Assembly: GCA_025964695.1 (NCBI GenBank)
Contig: JAOPYK010000038.1
Span: 1 to 64,000, forward strand
Length of the DNA: 64,000 nt
Direction of reading: 5' to 3'
Source of the DNA: Streptosporangiaceae bacterium
Lineage (GTDB): Bacteria > Actinomycetota > Actinomycetes > Streptosporangiales > Streptosporangiaceae
The notes under the pieces are model-generated. The model saw only the letters and a program-made list of their open reading frames with translations, was not told the origin of the DNA and did no database searches. Numbering within the stretch: position 1 is the stretch's first letter; every line of letters starts with the position of its first letter. Shown one piece after another: positions 45,072-53,880 of the stretch. The position numbers and the translations under genes were made by a program.

Positions 45072-47000
45072 CTGTCCTGGACCCAGCGAGCGGTCCTGTT
45101 GGCCGCCGTCACGAGTCTCACCGCATGTGCAGGCGTTCAGGCACAAGCGGGGGGGCCGCTCGTCCGTGCGGCGGCGCCTCCGACCACCACGCGGGGCGGC
45201 CTCATGCAGGTCACCGCGCACCCGGACGACGACCTGCTGTTCATGAACCCCGACGTGATGGACGACATCAGAAACGGCATGAACGTGGAGACCGTGGTGC
45301 TGACCGCGGGCGAGTCCGGCGCCGGTATCCCCCCGGATACCCACGATCCCAAGGTGTACACCGCCGAGCGCGACACCGGCCAGAGCGCGGCCTATGCCGC
45401 AATGGCCGGAGTGCCCGACACCTGGCGGGTGAGCCAGGTCCGCTCCGGGAACATATCGATCGAAGTGCGAACGCTGGTGGGACGGCCCGGTGTGCGCATC
45501 GCCCGCCTCTACCTCCCGGACGGCGGCGACCGGCGGTCCAACCTGGGGCGGAACTCCCTGACCCGGCTCCAGACCGACAGCACGGGGAAACTGTGCGCGA
45601 GGCTCCAGCCGCAATCGCCCGGCGGTCATGTGCCCTGCTACACCCACCGGGACGTGGTACGGGCCCTGACCACCCTGCTCGCGCTCTTCCGGCCTCAGGT
45701 GGTGCGCACGCAGGACGCCTACCCCGACGTCCGCTACCAGCACGACCACAACGACCACATCGCCGCCGCCCGCCTCACCGACGAGGCCGTGCGCGTCCAC
45801 GCCGTCCGGTATCCAGGAGTCCTGCAGGTCGGATACCAGGACTACAGCATCATGAACTACCCGGAGAACCTCACCGCCACCCAGCACCTGGACAAGACGA
45901 AGTTCTTCCAGCTCTACGCCCAGCACGACTACCGGCTGCCGAAGCGCCCCACTCGCTACCTGCTCTGGCCGAAGCGGATGCGCTACCGCTGGTCACGCGG
46001 ATCGGCCTGGCTGGGCACCGGCCCGGACGGCCGAACGCAGGCGTTCGCGATCTCGGCCGGACGGTTGATGGTGTGGTGGCAGGATTCCGGCGGATGGCGC
46101 GGGCCGACCGTGCTGGGCGACGGCGGAGGCGCCCTCGCGCAAGCGATTCAGGTCGAACAGACGCCGGCCGGCCCTGCGGTGGCCGCCCTGCGGCCCGCGA
46201 CCGACCAGATCGTCATCGCCACGCCACGACTGGTCCAGGGCCGCTGGCAGACCAGCTGGGCCAGCGCCGGGAGCCCGTCGCCCGGATCGACCGGCGAGCG
46301 CATCGGCGTACCGGTGATCGTCCGCGACGCCAAAGGACAGCTCCTGGTCTTCGCCCGGGACGCCCGCGGCGGGGTCAGTGTCCGGTGCGGCATCGGCGGC
46401 AAGAGCACCTGGCACCGGCTGTCACATCCCTCGCTGCCCTGGGAGCCGTCGCACGACCTCCACCGCACGCAGGCCTCCTCCCATCAGCCCGTCGCCGTAT
46501 CCGGCGCTCCGGTCGCCACTCCGGGCGGCCCCACCTTCCAGGACCTCCAAGACGGCCTCATCACGACGACGACCAACGGGAGGATCGATCTGTTCGGCGA
46601 ATCGCGCACGGCGGTCCTGCACTGGCAGCAGAGCGGGCCGTGCGCCTTCGCGCCCGCGGGCACCATCGCCGGTGCCCGGCCGACCAGCCGGCTGGGGCTG
46701 ACGCGCGACGCGCAGGGACACTCCGCCCTCGTCTACCAGCAGACCGGCAGCCTCGACGTGATGCAGACCACCGGTTCGAATGCGACCGTCTACTCCGGCC
46801 CGGTGCTCCAGCAGACCGGTGAGGCACCCGTCCCGGTCGACGCCACGGTGCCGTCACTGGGCATCTCGCTGGTCGGGGCTCCGGCTACCATCCGTGAGGG
46901 CGGCCACCAGGTGGTGTACGCCATCGCCGCCGACGGCCGGCTCTACCGGACCGCCCAGGACTCCAAAGGCACCTTCGGCCGCTGGCGTTCCCTTTCTTGA
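45072..47000 (+). CDS. PIG-L family deacetylase lipoprotein with C-terminal propeller-like region
   Basis: Zinc-dependent N-acetylglucosaminyl deacetylase family (LmbE/PIG-L). The metal motif is VTAHPDDDLLFMNPD; a second site is DVRYQHDHNDHIAAAR. The following ~330 residues have repeats (LMVWWQDSGGWRGP, LLVFARDARGG) suggestive of a sugar-binding propeller. No ATG/GTG is in place: from TTG 45099 the product is MAAVTSLTACAG, a lipobox without its positively charged start; a CTG at 45072 gives WTQRAVLLAAVTSLTACAG, a complete lipoprotein leader. I use 45072 with caution. Predicted to be surface-exposed, deacetylating a wall sugar. Confidence 0.85.
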   Translation: MSWTQRAVLLAAVTSLTACAGVQAQAGGPLVRAAAPPTTTRGGLMQVTAHPDDDLLFMNPDVMDDIRNGMNVETVVLTAGESGAGIPPDTHDPKVYTAERDTGQSAAYAAMAGVPDTWRVSQVRSGNISIEVRTLVGRPGVRIARLYLPDGGDRRSNLGRNSLTRLQTDSTGKLCARLQPQSPGGHVPCYTHRDVVRALTTLLALFRPQVVRTQDAYPDVRYQHDHNDHIAAARLTDEAVRVHAVRYPGVLQVGYQDYSIMNYPENLTATQHLDKTKFFQLYAQHDYRLPKRPTRYLLWPKRMRYRWSRGSAWLGTGPDGRTQAFAISAGRLMVWWQDSGGWRGPTVLGDGGGALAQAIQVEQTPAGPAVAALRPATDQIVIATPRLVQGRWQTSWASAGSPSPGSTGERIGVPVIVRDAKGQLLVFARDARGGVSVRCGIGGKSTWHRLSHPSLPWEPSHDLHRTQASSHQPVAVSGAPVATPGGPTFQDLQDGLITTTTNGRIDLFGESRTAVLHWQQSGPCAFAPAGTIAGARPTSRLGLTRDAQGHSALVYQQTGSLDVMQTTGSNATVYSGPVLQQTGEAPVPVDATVPSLGISLVGAPATIREGGHQVVYAIAADGRLYRTAQDSKGTFGRWRSLS

Positions 47001-47080
47001 GCCGGCCCTGGCGCTCCCTCCCTTGAGACCGCCCCGCGCTCCTGCCCTGAGCCGCCCCTGTCCTGAAGCCCGCGCCGGCG

Positions 47081-48592
47081 TCAGTGGGGCGCCGGCTCGG
47101 CGGCCTCGGCCACGGGCTGCGGTCGGTCGGCCTCCCTGGACGGCCGGGTCAGGGCCGTGCCGGCGGCCAGCAGCGCGAAAGGCAGGGCGGGCAGCATGTA
47201 GCGGTAGTCGAAGTCGGCGGTGGCTGCGGGGATCACCAGCAGGGCCACCGACATCAGCCAGGGCAGCAGCGCCGGACCCCCCCACCGCCGCCACTGGGTG
47301 ATCATCCCGCCGAGCCCGATCAGCAGGATGACTCCCAGAATCGTCCCGCGCAGGTACGCCCAGCTCTGGTAGCCGCGCATCCAGCCCGCATAGGGCTCGA
47401 CCACCGTGGGGGTCGCCGTCGATCCGCCGTACGTGTACGCCACCTCCCCCAGGTGTCCGGTGAGCGGCGTGAGCGTCTTCGGGAAGACGTACTCGCCGGC
47501 GGTCCAGGTCGTCGGGTAGGGCCTGCGATTCCACTCGAACGCCCGGAAGGTGTCGCGCAGCACGATCCTGGCGTAGTCGCCCGGCTGGGTCGTGATCGCG
47601 AGCCGGGCGAACTCCCCGGCCCGCCGGTTCGCGTCGTCGCCGCCCAGCGCTCCGGGGATCTTGTGGAAGCCGGAGCTCCGCGTCCAGATGGCCTGGTAGG
47701 CGACCCCCGGGATCCGCGGATCCCGGGGCACACCGTCCATGCACAGTACGGCGACATCGGGCGGGGGCTTCATCTTGGCGCAGTCGGCGAACGCCACAGT
47801 GCGCCCGTACAACAGGATCTGGTCGGCGTTGGTGAGGGCGAACTTCCCGTACGCGGACTGGAACCAGAACCCGTAGGCGATCAGGGGCACCGCGAAGGCC
47901 ACGACCGAGGCGATGACGGCGCGCCAGCCCGCGCGGCGGACGAGCAGGCAGACCACGACCACGACCACGAGCGGCAGACCCACCGACCGGGTCACCGCCC
48001 CGGCACCCATCAGCAGACCGGCGAGGGCCCCCGCCCACCAGCGCAGCCGTGGCCGCCACAGGGCCACCGTGACCGCGGCGACCAGCAGGAAGAGGAAGAA
48101 CTCGTCCGCCATCAGCATCTGCTCGAGGTGGATCAGGGACGCGTCCGTCAGCACCGGCAATGCCGCCAGTGCCCCGAGCACCCCGGCCGGCCAGGTCCGG
48201 CGGCCCCCGGCCGCGCGGGCCGTACGCCATATCAGCGCGTACACCATCACGCCGATGGCGAGCCCCATAAGGTGCTGGACGATCGCCACCAGCGTCAGGC
48301 TGTGCGCGAACCTCAGGAGCCACAGCATCAGGGAGTAGCCGCAGGGCCGCAACAGTGACGGCACCAGTTGCACCGCACTGGAGAGATAGGTGTTGGAGTC
48401 ACCGAACCAGGCCACGCTGGGATAGCCGAGAATGGTGATGACGCGTAGCGCCAGGCCCGCACTCAGCACGATCGCGAACAGCCAGTGGGCGCGTGCGAAA
48501 CGGCCGATACCGAGTCCGAGACGGCGGAGCGGAAACCGCTGCGGAGCGGTGTCGCCGGGCACCGCTGTCTTTACCGTCATAGGGTCGGCCAT
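47081..48592 (-). CDS. GT-C membrane glycosyltransferase, copy 1 of tandem pair
   Basis: About 503 residues, ~11 helices. The first external loop has the family sequence YPSVAWFGDSNTYLSSAVQLVPS, with the Asp typical of GT39-type mannosyltransferases, and then CGYSLMLWLLR. The C-terminus reads LVIPAATADFDYRYMLPAL. The longest frame begins at 48691; I place the start at ATG 48592 (MADPMTVKT), or ATG 48580. Paralogue of the next gene. Such enzymes use polyprenyl-phospho-mannose or similar donor; the Ppm1 homologue at 58.7 kb could supply it. Confidence 0.86.
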   Translation of the reverse strand: MADPMTVKTAVPGDTAPQRFPLRRLGLGIGRFARAHWLFAIVLSAGLALRVITILGYPSVAWFGDSNTYLSSAVQLVPSLLRPCGYSLMLWLLRFAHSLTLVAIVQHLMGLAIGVMVYALIWRTARAAGGRRTWPAGVLGALAALPVLTDASLIHLEQMLMADEFFLFLLVAAVTVALWRPRLRWWAGALAGLLMGAGAVTRSVGLPLVVVVVVCLLVRRAGWRAVIASVVAFAVPLIAYGFWFQSAYGKFALTNADQILLYGRTVAFADCAKMKPPPDVAVLCMDGVPRDPRIPGVAYQAIWTRSSGFHKIPGALGGDDANRRAGEFARLAITTQPGDYARIVLRDTFRAFEWNRRPYPTTWTAGEYVFPKTLTPLTGHLGEVAYTYGGSTATPTVVEPYAGWMRGYQSWAYLRGTILGVILLIGLGGMITQWRRWGGPALLPWLMSVALLVIPAATADFDYRYMLPALPFALLAAGTALTRPSREADRPQPVAEAAEPAPH

Positions 48593-48647
48593 AGAAGGCT
48601 TAGTCGGGCCATCCGGACAAGTTATGCCATGCCGGATTACCTCTGGG

Positions 48648-50159
48648 TTAACGATCCAATGACGATTCCGCGGCCGGGTGATTCTGCCCATCGAGCGTGA
48701 TCTCAGACCCGATCTGGGACCCGATCTCAGACCCGTTCTGGGGACGGAGCCAGGTCAGGGCCGCGGCCAGCGCGGCGAAGGGCACCGCCGGCAGGATGTA
48801 GCGATAGTCGAAGTCGGCGGTGGCCGCAGGAATCACCAGCAGGGCCAGTGACATCAGCCAGGGCAGCAGTGCCCTGCCACCCCACTGACGCCACTGCGCG
48901 ACGATGCCCGCCAGCCCGGCCAGCAGGAGGACTCCCAGCATCGTCCCCCGCAGGAAGAACCAGCGCTGGTAGGCACGCATCCAGCCGGCCCACGGTTCCA
49001 CCACCTTGGGGGTCGCCGACGCCCCGCCATACCGCTGCCCGAGCCGGGCATCGCCCGCGGACAGCGGGACGGCCCGGGTCGGGAACCGGTATCCCTCCAT
49101 CGTCACCCGGTTGGGGTAAGGCTCGCGCTCCCACTCGAACGCCCGTACGGTGTCGCGGCCGATGACCTTCACAAAGGCTCCCGGCTGTTTCTCGATCGCC
49201 AGCCAGGCGAACTCCCCGGCCAGCTGGTTGGCCTTGACCCCGCCGACGCCCTCGGGGATCCGGCGGAACGCCGAGCTCGGGCCCCACAGGGCCTCCCAGG
49301 CCTCCGCCGCCTTCGGGTCCCTGGACAGCCCGTCACGGCAAAGGGCGGCCACCTCGGGCCGTGGCTTCATGAGCTTGCAGTCGGCGAAGTCGACGGTCCT
49401 CCCGTACAGCCAGATCTGGTCGGTGCGGGTCAGCGAATACGTCTTGTGCGCCGCATGGAACCACAGGACGTACGCCACCATCGGGATCGCGAAGACCACG
49501 ATCGCCGCGCAGACCGGCCGCCAAGCGGCCCTGAGGCCGCCACCGCTCATCAGGCGGATCAGCAGGCAGACCACGAGCACGATCAGCAGCGGCAGCCCGG
49601 TCGAGCGGGTGAGCGCCGCGAACGCCATGAGCAGGCCGGCTGTGGACGCCGACCGCCAGGTCGGCCTGCTCATGGCGGCAGGCCGCCACATCGCCACCGT
49701 GATGGCGCCGACAGTCAGGAAGGTGAACAGCTCGTCGGCCATCAGCAGCTGCTCGAGCTGGATCTGGTAGGCGTCGAGCAGGACCGGCACGGTGACCAGG
49801 GCACCGAGAATCCCGGGCAGCCACCCGGAATCCGGCCACCGGGTCCGGGCCGCCCGCCGGACGAGGGCGTACACCATGACCCCGGTCAGCACGCCCAGCA
49901 GATGCTGGACGGCGGCGACCACCAGCAGGCTGTGGAAGGGCCGGAGCAGCCAGAGCAGGACCGAGTAGCCGCTGGGACGGATGAGCGACGGAACGAGATG
50001 CAGCGCCGCTCCGAGATAGGTACCGGAGTCGCCGAACCAGACCACTGACGGATAGGCCAGCAGCACGATCACCCGGAGCGCGATCGCCACCACGAGCACG
50101 ACGGCGAACGCCCCATGTGCCCGGGCGAGCCGCCCGGTGTGCTTGCCGGCCCCTCGCAT
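48648..50159 (-). CDS. GT-C membrane glycosyltransferase, copy 2 of tandem pair
   Basis: 503-residue paralogue of the preceding protein. Shared blocks: YPSVVWFGDSGTYLGAALHL in the first loop, TVDFADCKLMKPRP, VVEPWAGWMRAYQRW and LVIPAATADFDYRYILPAV. The ATG has GGGAGAGG nine bases upstream. The C-terminal tail has a GSEIGSQIGSEI repeat. Both copies retain the acidic loop so both may be active, perhaps on different positions of one polymer. They are in the same minus-strand operon. Confidence 0.86.
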   Translation of the reverse strand: MRGAGKHTGRLARAHGAFAVVLVVAIALRVIVLLAYPSVVWFGDSGTYLGAALHLVPSLIRPSGYSVLLWLLRPFHSLLVVAAVQHLLGVLTGVMVYALVRRAARTRWPDSGWLPGILGALVTVPVLLDAYQIQLEQLLMADELFTFLTVGAITVAMWRPAAMSRPTWRSASTAGLLMAFAALTRSTGLPLLIVLVVCLLIRLMSGGGLRAAWRPVCAAIVVFAIPMVAYVLWFHAAHKTYSLTRTDQIWLYGRTVDFADCKLMKPRPEVAALCRDGLSRDPKAAEAWEALWGPSSAFRRIPEGVGGVKANQLAGEFAWLAIEKQPGAFVKVIGRDTVRAFEWEREPYPNRVTMEGYRFPTRAVPLSAGDARLGQRYGGASATPKVVEPWAGWMRAYQRWFFLRGTMLGVLLLAGLAGIVAQWRQWGGRALLPWLMSLALLVIPAATADFDYRYILPAVPFAALAAALTWLRPQNGSEIGSQIGSEITLDGQNHPAAESSLDR

Positions 50160-50198
50160 GGCGCGCCTCTCCCTGTCGGCTCCGGTCCGGACGCCAGC

Positions 50199-51824
50199 TT
50201 ATGGGCGGCACCAGACGGAGGCGCCGTTTCGCCAGGTACGGGCCTTGAGCGAGAAACCGGGCAGCGCCTGCGGCACGGCGAGAGTGCGGGCTCCATGGGA
50301 GAGGATGACGCAGTTCACGTGGAAGCGGTCGGCGATCGCCGTCCGCTGCTGTGTGCTCGTGGAGGCGGCGAAGAACGTCTTGGCGTCCCTGGTCCGGGCG
50401 GCCTCGTCCACGAACGGGTACGGCCAGGCCGGCACGACGGTGTAGGCGCCCCTGGAGTTGACCAGCCGGCCGGCCCAGGGGTCGTCACTGATCACCACAT
50501 CACCGCTGTGGATGTGGGAGATGACGGGGTCGTACCGGCTCGCCGGATCCCGGGAGTGCCAGGTCGCCAGGTCGGCGCTGGTCACCTTGCCCCAGTAGGC
50601 CCGGATGAGGCCGCCGGAGTTCCCGTACAGCCCGACGGCGCAGGCGAGAACGGTGACGGTGCCGTAGGTGATCCAGGAGATGCTCCAGCGCGTCTCCCGG
50701 TCGGCCAGGTAGGACGCCAGCGCCAGATGCAGCGACAGCATCACGACGGGGATCACCCGGGCGAAGCCGTACGACCCGATCGCGGCGCCGAAGGCCACCA
50801 GCCCGGCGGAGAGCCCGAACAGGATCTGCAGCTCACGGCCGAGCGGACGCCGGCCGCCGGTCACCAGGGCGGGCAGCCCGAGCAGCGCCAGCCCGTAGCT
50901 GAAGAAACCCCACTCCCTGACCACATCCCGGATCAAGATCAGGTGGATGCCGGAGAACTCGCCGGACGCGCCGAACAACGACAGCACGTCGGACCACGGC
51001 CACAGCACCACGAAGGCCACCGCGGGCACGGCGACGAGAGCGAGCCGGACCGGACGTCCGCGCAGCAGCCCACGGAGATCGGCGAGCGCGAAGGCGACCA
51101 CGCCGAGCACGGTGTTGATGGCCGTGAACGGGTGGACGAGCGCCACCAGGGCGCCCAGGACGGCCACCACCGCGAGATCCGCCCAGGCCCAGTTCTCCGC
51201 CGGCCGGGCCCGGAACCGCAGGAAGGCGTCCCACACGAAGAACATGAGGGCGGCCGCGAAGACGCTCGGGTACCCCAGTTGCCACGACAGGGAGTACAGC
51301 CCGAGAAAGCCGCTCCAGTCCCGCGGATGCAGTCCCCAGAGCGTCAACGTGAACAGCAGCACCAGCGTGGCGGTGAGAGAGGGGCGGCGGAAATGGCCGC
51401 AGAAACGGCGTATCGCGACGAGAAGCAGCGCGATGTTGAACAACCCGGCGTACTCCACCAAGGGCCGCACCGAGGCACCGGTGAGCTTGCCGATCGCCGC
51501 GAGCACGACCATGTACGGCGAGTAGTAAGGGCTGCCCGAGACGACTCCCACCATGGGATCCCGGGGCGACCAGAAATTCTTCTGCAGCGCGTGAAGCGTC
51601 GCATAGTGGAGGCGGATATCACCGGCCCACACATGCCGTGACGTGACGAGAACCGTCCAGCTAATCACACAGATGGTAATCAAAAGGTAAGGGCCGGGTC
51701 GCGGAAAACGGCGCCCCGATCCGACGCCCATGCGTGGCGCCAGGCCAGCGGCTCCTTCTCGTACCAGCACGTCAGCCCACCGTCGCCCTATGAAGAATAC
51801 CACCCCGATAATAGGGAACCACAT
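50199..51824 (-). CDS. Polytopic membrane protein of the polymer operon
   Basis: 541 residues, about 11-12 helices, with a C-terminal extracytoplasmic domain (GDVVISDDPWAGRLVNSRGAY, DRFHVNCVILSHGARTL). An early loop has HVWAGDIRLHYATLHALQKN and SPYYSPYMVVLAAIG. It resembles GT-C-type glycosyltransferases in layout, but I cannot assign a family with confidence. It lies 39 nt upstream of GT-C copy 2 and 27 nt after the TarS-like gene, so it belongs to the operon. Start ATG 51824; other ATG starts downstream are possible. Confidence 0.72.
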   Translation of the reverse strand: MWFPIIGVVFFIGRRWADVLVREGAAGLAPRMGVGSGRRFPRPGPYLLITICVISWTVLVTSRHVWAGDIRLHYATLHALQKNFWSPRDPMVGVVSGSPYYSPYMVVLAAIGKLTGASVRPLVEYAGLFNIALLLVAIRRFCGHFRRPSLTATLVLLFTLTLWGLHPRDWSGFLGLYSLSWQLGYPSVFAAALMFFVWDAFLRFRARPAENWAWADLAVVAVLGALVALVHPFTAINTVLGVVAFALADLRGLLRGRPVRLALVAVPAVAFVVLWPWSDVLSLFGASGEFSGIHLILIRDVVREWGFFSYGLALLGLPALVTGGRRPLGRELQILFGLSAGLVAFGAAIGSYGFARVIPVVMLSLHLALASYLADRETRWSISWITYGTVTVLACAVGLYGNSGGLIRAYWGKVTSADLATWHSRDPASRYDPVISHIHSGDVVISDDPWAGRLVNSRGAYTVVPAWPYPFVDEAARTRDAKTFFAASTSTQQRTAIADRFHVNCVILSHGARTLAVPQALPGFSLKARTWRNGASVWCRP

Positions 51825-51851
51825 TATGGGAAATCGCCGTAATGTGCGAAA

Positions 51852-53834
51852 TCATGATCGCGGGCTTTGCACCCAGGCCCTGATTCGCTTGAGCGCTCGG
51901 ACCGCCCGGCGGTCGGTGACCCGGATGGAGAGGTCCCCGCCCTTGGCCTCGTACGGCTCGGCCTGCCGGGCCGCCGAGCAGGGAGACGGGCCGGGCGGCC
52001 GGGCGAGGGCGGCCATCCGGATCCGGGCCGTGGCGGCGCCGGCGGTCACCTCGCCCCACAGGTCCCAGCGGCCCCCGGGGGCACCCCGCAGATCCACGTC
52101 GAGAGTGAAGCCGCCCTGCGTGTCCACCACCGCCGAGGAGAGTCTCGTCTCCTCGGTCCCACGGCGCCGCAGCTCGGCGCGGAACATCAGCTCCCCGGAT
52201 CCAGGGCCGGCGTCGAGCAGCCGTCCGGTCAGTCGCAGGCGGCCCCTGCGCGCCCAGGCGGCCTCCGTCACCTGGACGGCCTCCCGGCGGCCCGTGGGGG
52301 CCAGGCCAACGGTGAGGTTGTCGAAGGTCTCGGTGAAGTAGGGGGTGACGTACGGGCCGTCGGCCGCCAGCCGTACCCCCGGGGCGACGATCTGATCGTC
52401 GCGCACGGCGCCCAGCCGGGCCTCCCGGACCAGCCCCTCGACGGCGACCTCGACGTACACGTCCCATTGGGACGGCGGCCGGAGAGCGGCTGGAGTGATC
52501 TCCGCGGCGAACCCGGCGCAGGGGTAGGTGTAGCGACCCTCGACCAGGTCCGGCGTGGCGAGCCGCTCGGCCGGCACCCGGTGCTCGATGCCGGGGTGCT
52601 TCTTCGAGCGCAGCACCAGGGTCACCTCCTGGACCTCCGTGTCGACCCGCCAGATGAGCGCGTGGCCGCGCACCGCGAGACCGCCGTCGGCCCAGGCGAG
52701 CCCCGTCAGCCGATGGCCCGCGGTGAGCCGGTCGGTGATCTCGTAGCAGTCGTCGGGGATGGCGACCGCCGGGTCACGGAAGTACGGATAGGCGGCGAAC
52801 GCCTTACGCTTGTCCACCACCGTCGTGGGTGCCTCACCCTGATGGTGGTAGGAGATGATGACGCGCAGCTCATCGAGCAGGCCGTACTGCAGACAATGCA
52901 CGAACAGCCTGTCGTGGGGGGGCAACAGTGCCGTCACCTCGGGGGTCAGCCACCGTTCGATGAGGGTCAGTGCGCCGGACTCGTTGGCCCGGCGATCCAC
53001 CTCGTCGGCACCGAGATACAGCTCATCGAAGCGCCAGTGCAGGACATCCCACTCGAAGTGACGGGCGAACAGCCGGTCACGCAGTTCTCCCGGCTCGGTA
53101 TGTGCGGCCACCAGTTCGAAGACGTCGCCGATGCGAGGGAAGTACGCCGCCGCGGGAGTACCACCCGTCTGCATGATGCTCGTGCCGTCCTCGCGGCCGA
53201 CCCAGTAGTAGCACTCGTAGTCGGCCAGCACCGAGACGCCCCTGGCATGCAGGTAGGCGTGCGCGGCGAAGATTTGGTCCTCCCCGGACAGTACCCCCAC
53301 CGGGAACCGGATCCCGTGCTCGTCCAGCAGTGACCGGCGGAAGAGCTTCAGCACCGAGAGGGTGGTGTAAAGGTTCGGGTCGGGCTCGGCCAGCGTGGTG
53401 ACGGGCACGGTACGGCGGAACATCCGCTCGGGCACGCTCCGGCCGACGCCGACGTACTTGCCGACCACCACGTCGGTGTCATGGGCGTCGGCCATGGCAA
53501 CCATGCGCTCCAGTGCCTCGGCGCCGAGCCAGTCGTCGGCGTCCAGGAACGAGATGTACTCCCCCGTGGCCTGGTCGAGGGCGACATTGCGCGGCCCGCC
53601 GGGTCCTCCGGAGTTCGCCTGGTGGACGGAGATCAACTGGGAGTGCTCGCCGGCCAGCCGGTCCAGCTCTTCGGCGCTTCCGTCATCGGACCCGTCATCG
53701 ACCGCGATGATCTCGATGTGCTCCATGCCGAGCGACTGGGCGAAAACCGACTCCAAGGCACGACCGAGCGTGGACCGGCAGTTGTACACCGGCACGACCA
53801 CCGTAACTTTCGGCCTCACAAGCCCCACATCCAT
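51852..53834 (-). CDS. TarS-like GT2 glycosyltransferase
   Basis: 660-residue cytoplasmic glycosyltransferase. The GT2 domain (residues 1-~240) starts KVTVVVPVYNCRSTLGRALE, with AVDDGSDDGSAEELD and FLDADDW. C-terminal to it, around 380-640, are two beta-sandwich-like domains with TarS/TagF-type sequences (VTLVLRSKKHPGIEHRVP, LTGRLLDAGPGSG). The architecture matches enzymes that add GlcNAc or other sugars to polyribitol wall teichoic acid. ATG 53834 (MDVGLVRPK) is taken rather than 53894, which is inside the flippase gene. In the seven-gene minus-strand operon. Confidence 0.88.
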   Translation of the reverse strand: MDVGLVRPKVTVVVPVYNCRSTLGRALESVFAQSLGMEHIEIIAVDDGSDDGSAEELDRLAGEHSQLISVHQANSGGPGGPRNVALDQATGEYISFLDADDWLGAEALERMVAMADAHDTDVVVGKYVGVGRSVPERMFRRTVPVTTLAEPDPNLYTTLSVLKLFRRSLLDEHGIRFPVGVLSGEDQIFAAHAYLHARGVSVLADYECYYWVGREDGTSIMQTGGTPAAAYFPRIGDVFELVAAHTEPGELRDRLFARHFEWDVLHWRFDELYLGADEVDRRANESGALTLIERWLTPEVTALLPPHDRLFVHCLQYGLLDELRVIISYHHQGEAPTTVVDKRKAFAAYPYFRDPAVAIPDDCYEITDRLTAGHRLTGLAWADGGLAVRGHALIWRVDTEVQEVTLVLRSKKHPGIEHRVPAERLATPDLVEGRYTYPCAGFAAEITPAALRPPSQWDVYVEVAVEGLVREARLGAVRDDQIVAPGVRLAADGPYVTPYFTETFDNLTVGLAPTGRREAVQVTEAAWARRGRLRLTGRLLDAGPGSGELMFRAELRRRGTEETRLSSAVVDTQGGFTLDVDLRGAPGGRWDLWGEVTAGAATARIRMAALARPPGPSPCSAARQAEPYEAKGGDLSIRVTDRRAVRALKRIRAWVQSPRS

Positions 53835-53880
53835 GTGTCTTCGTGATTCGTCCAGACGTAGCGTACGAAATCGGCCATGG

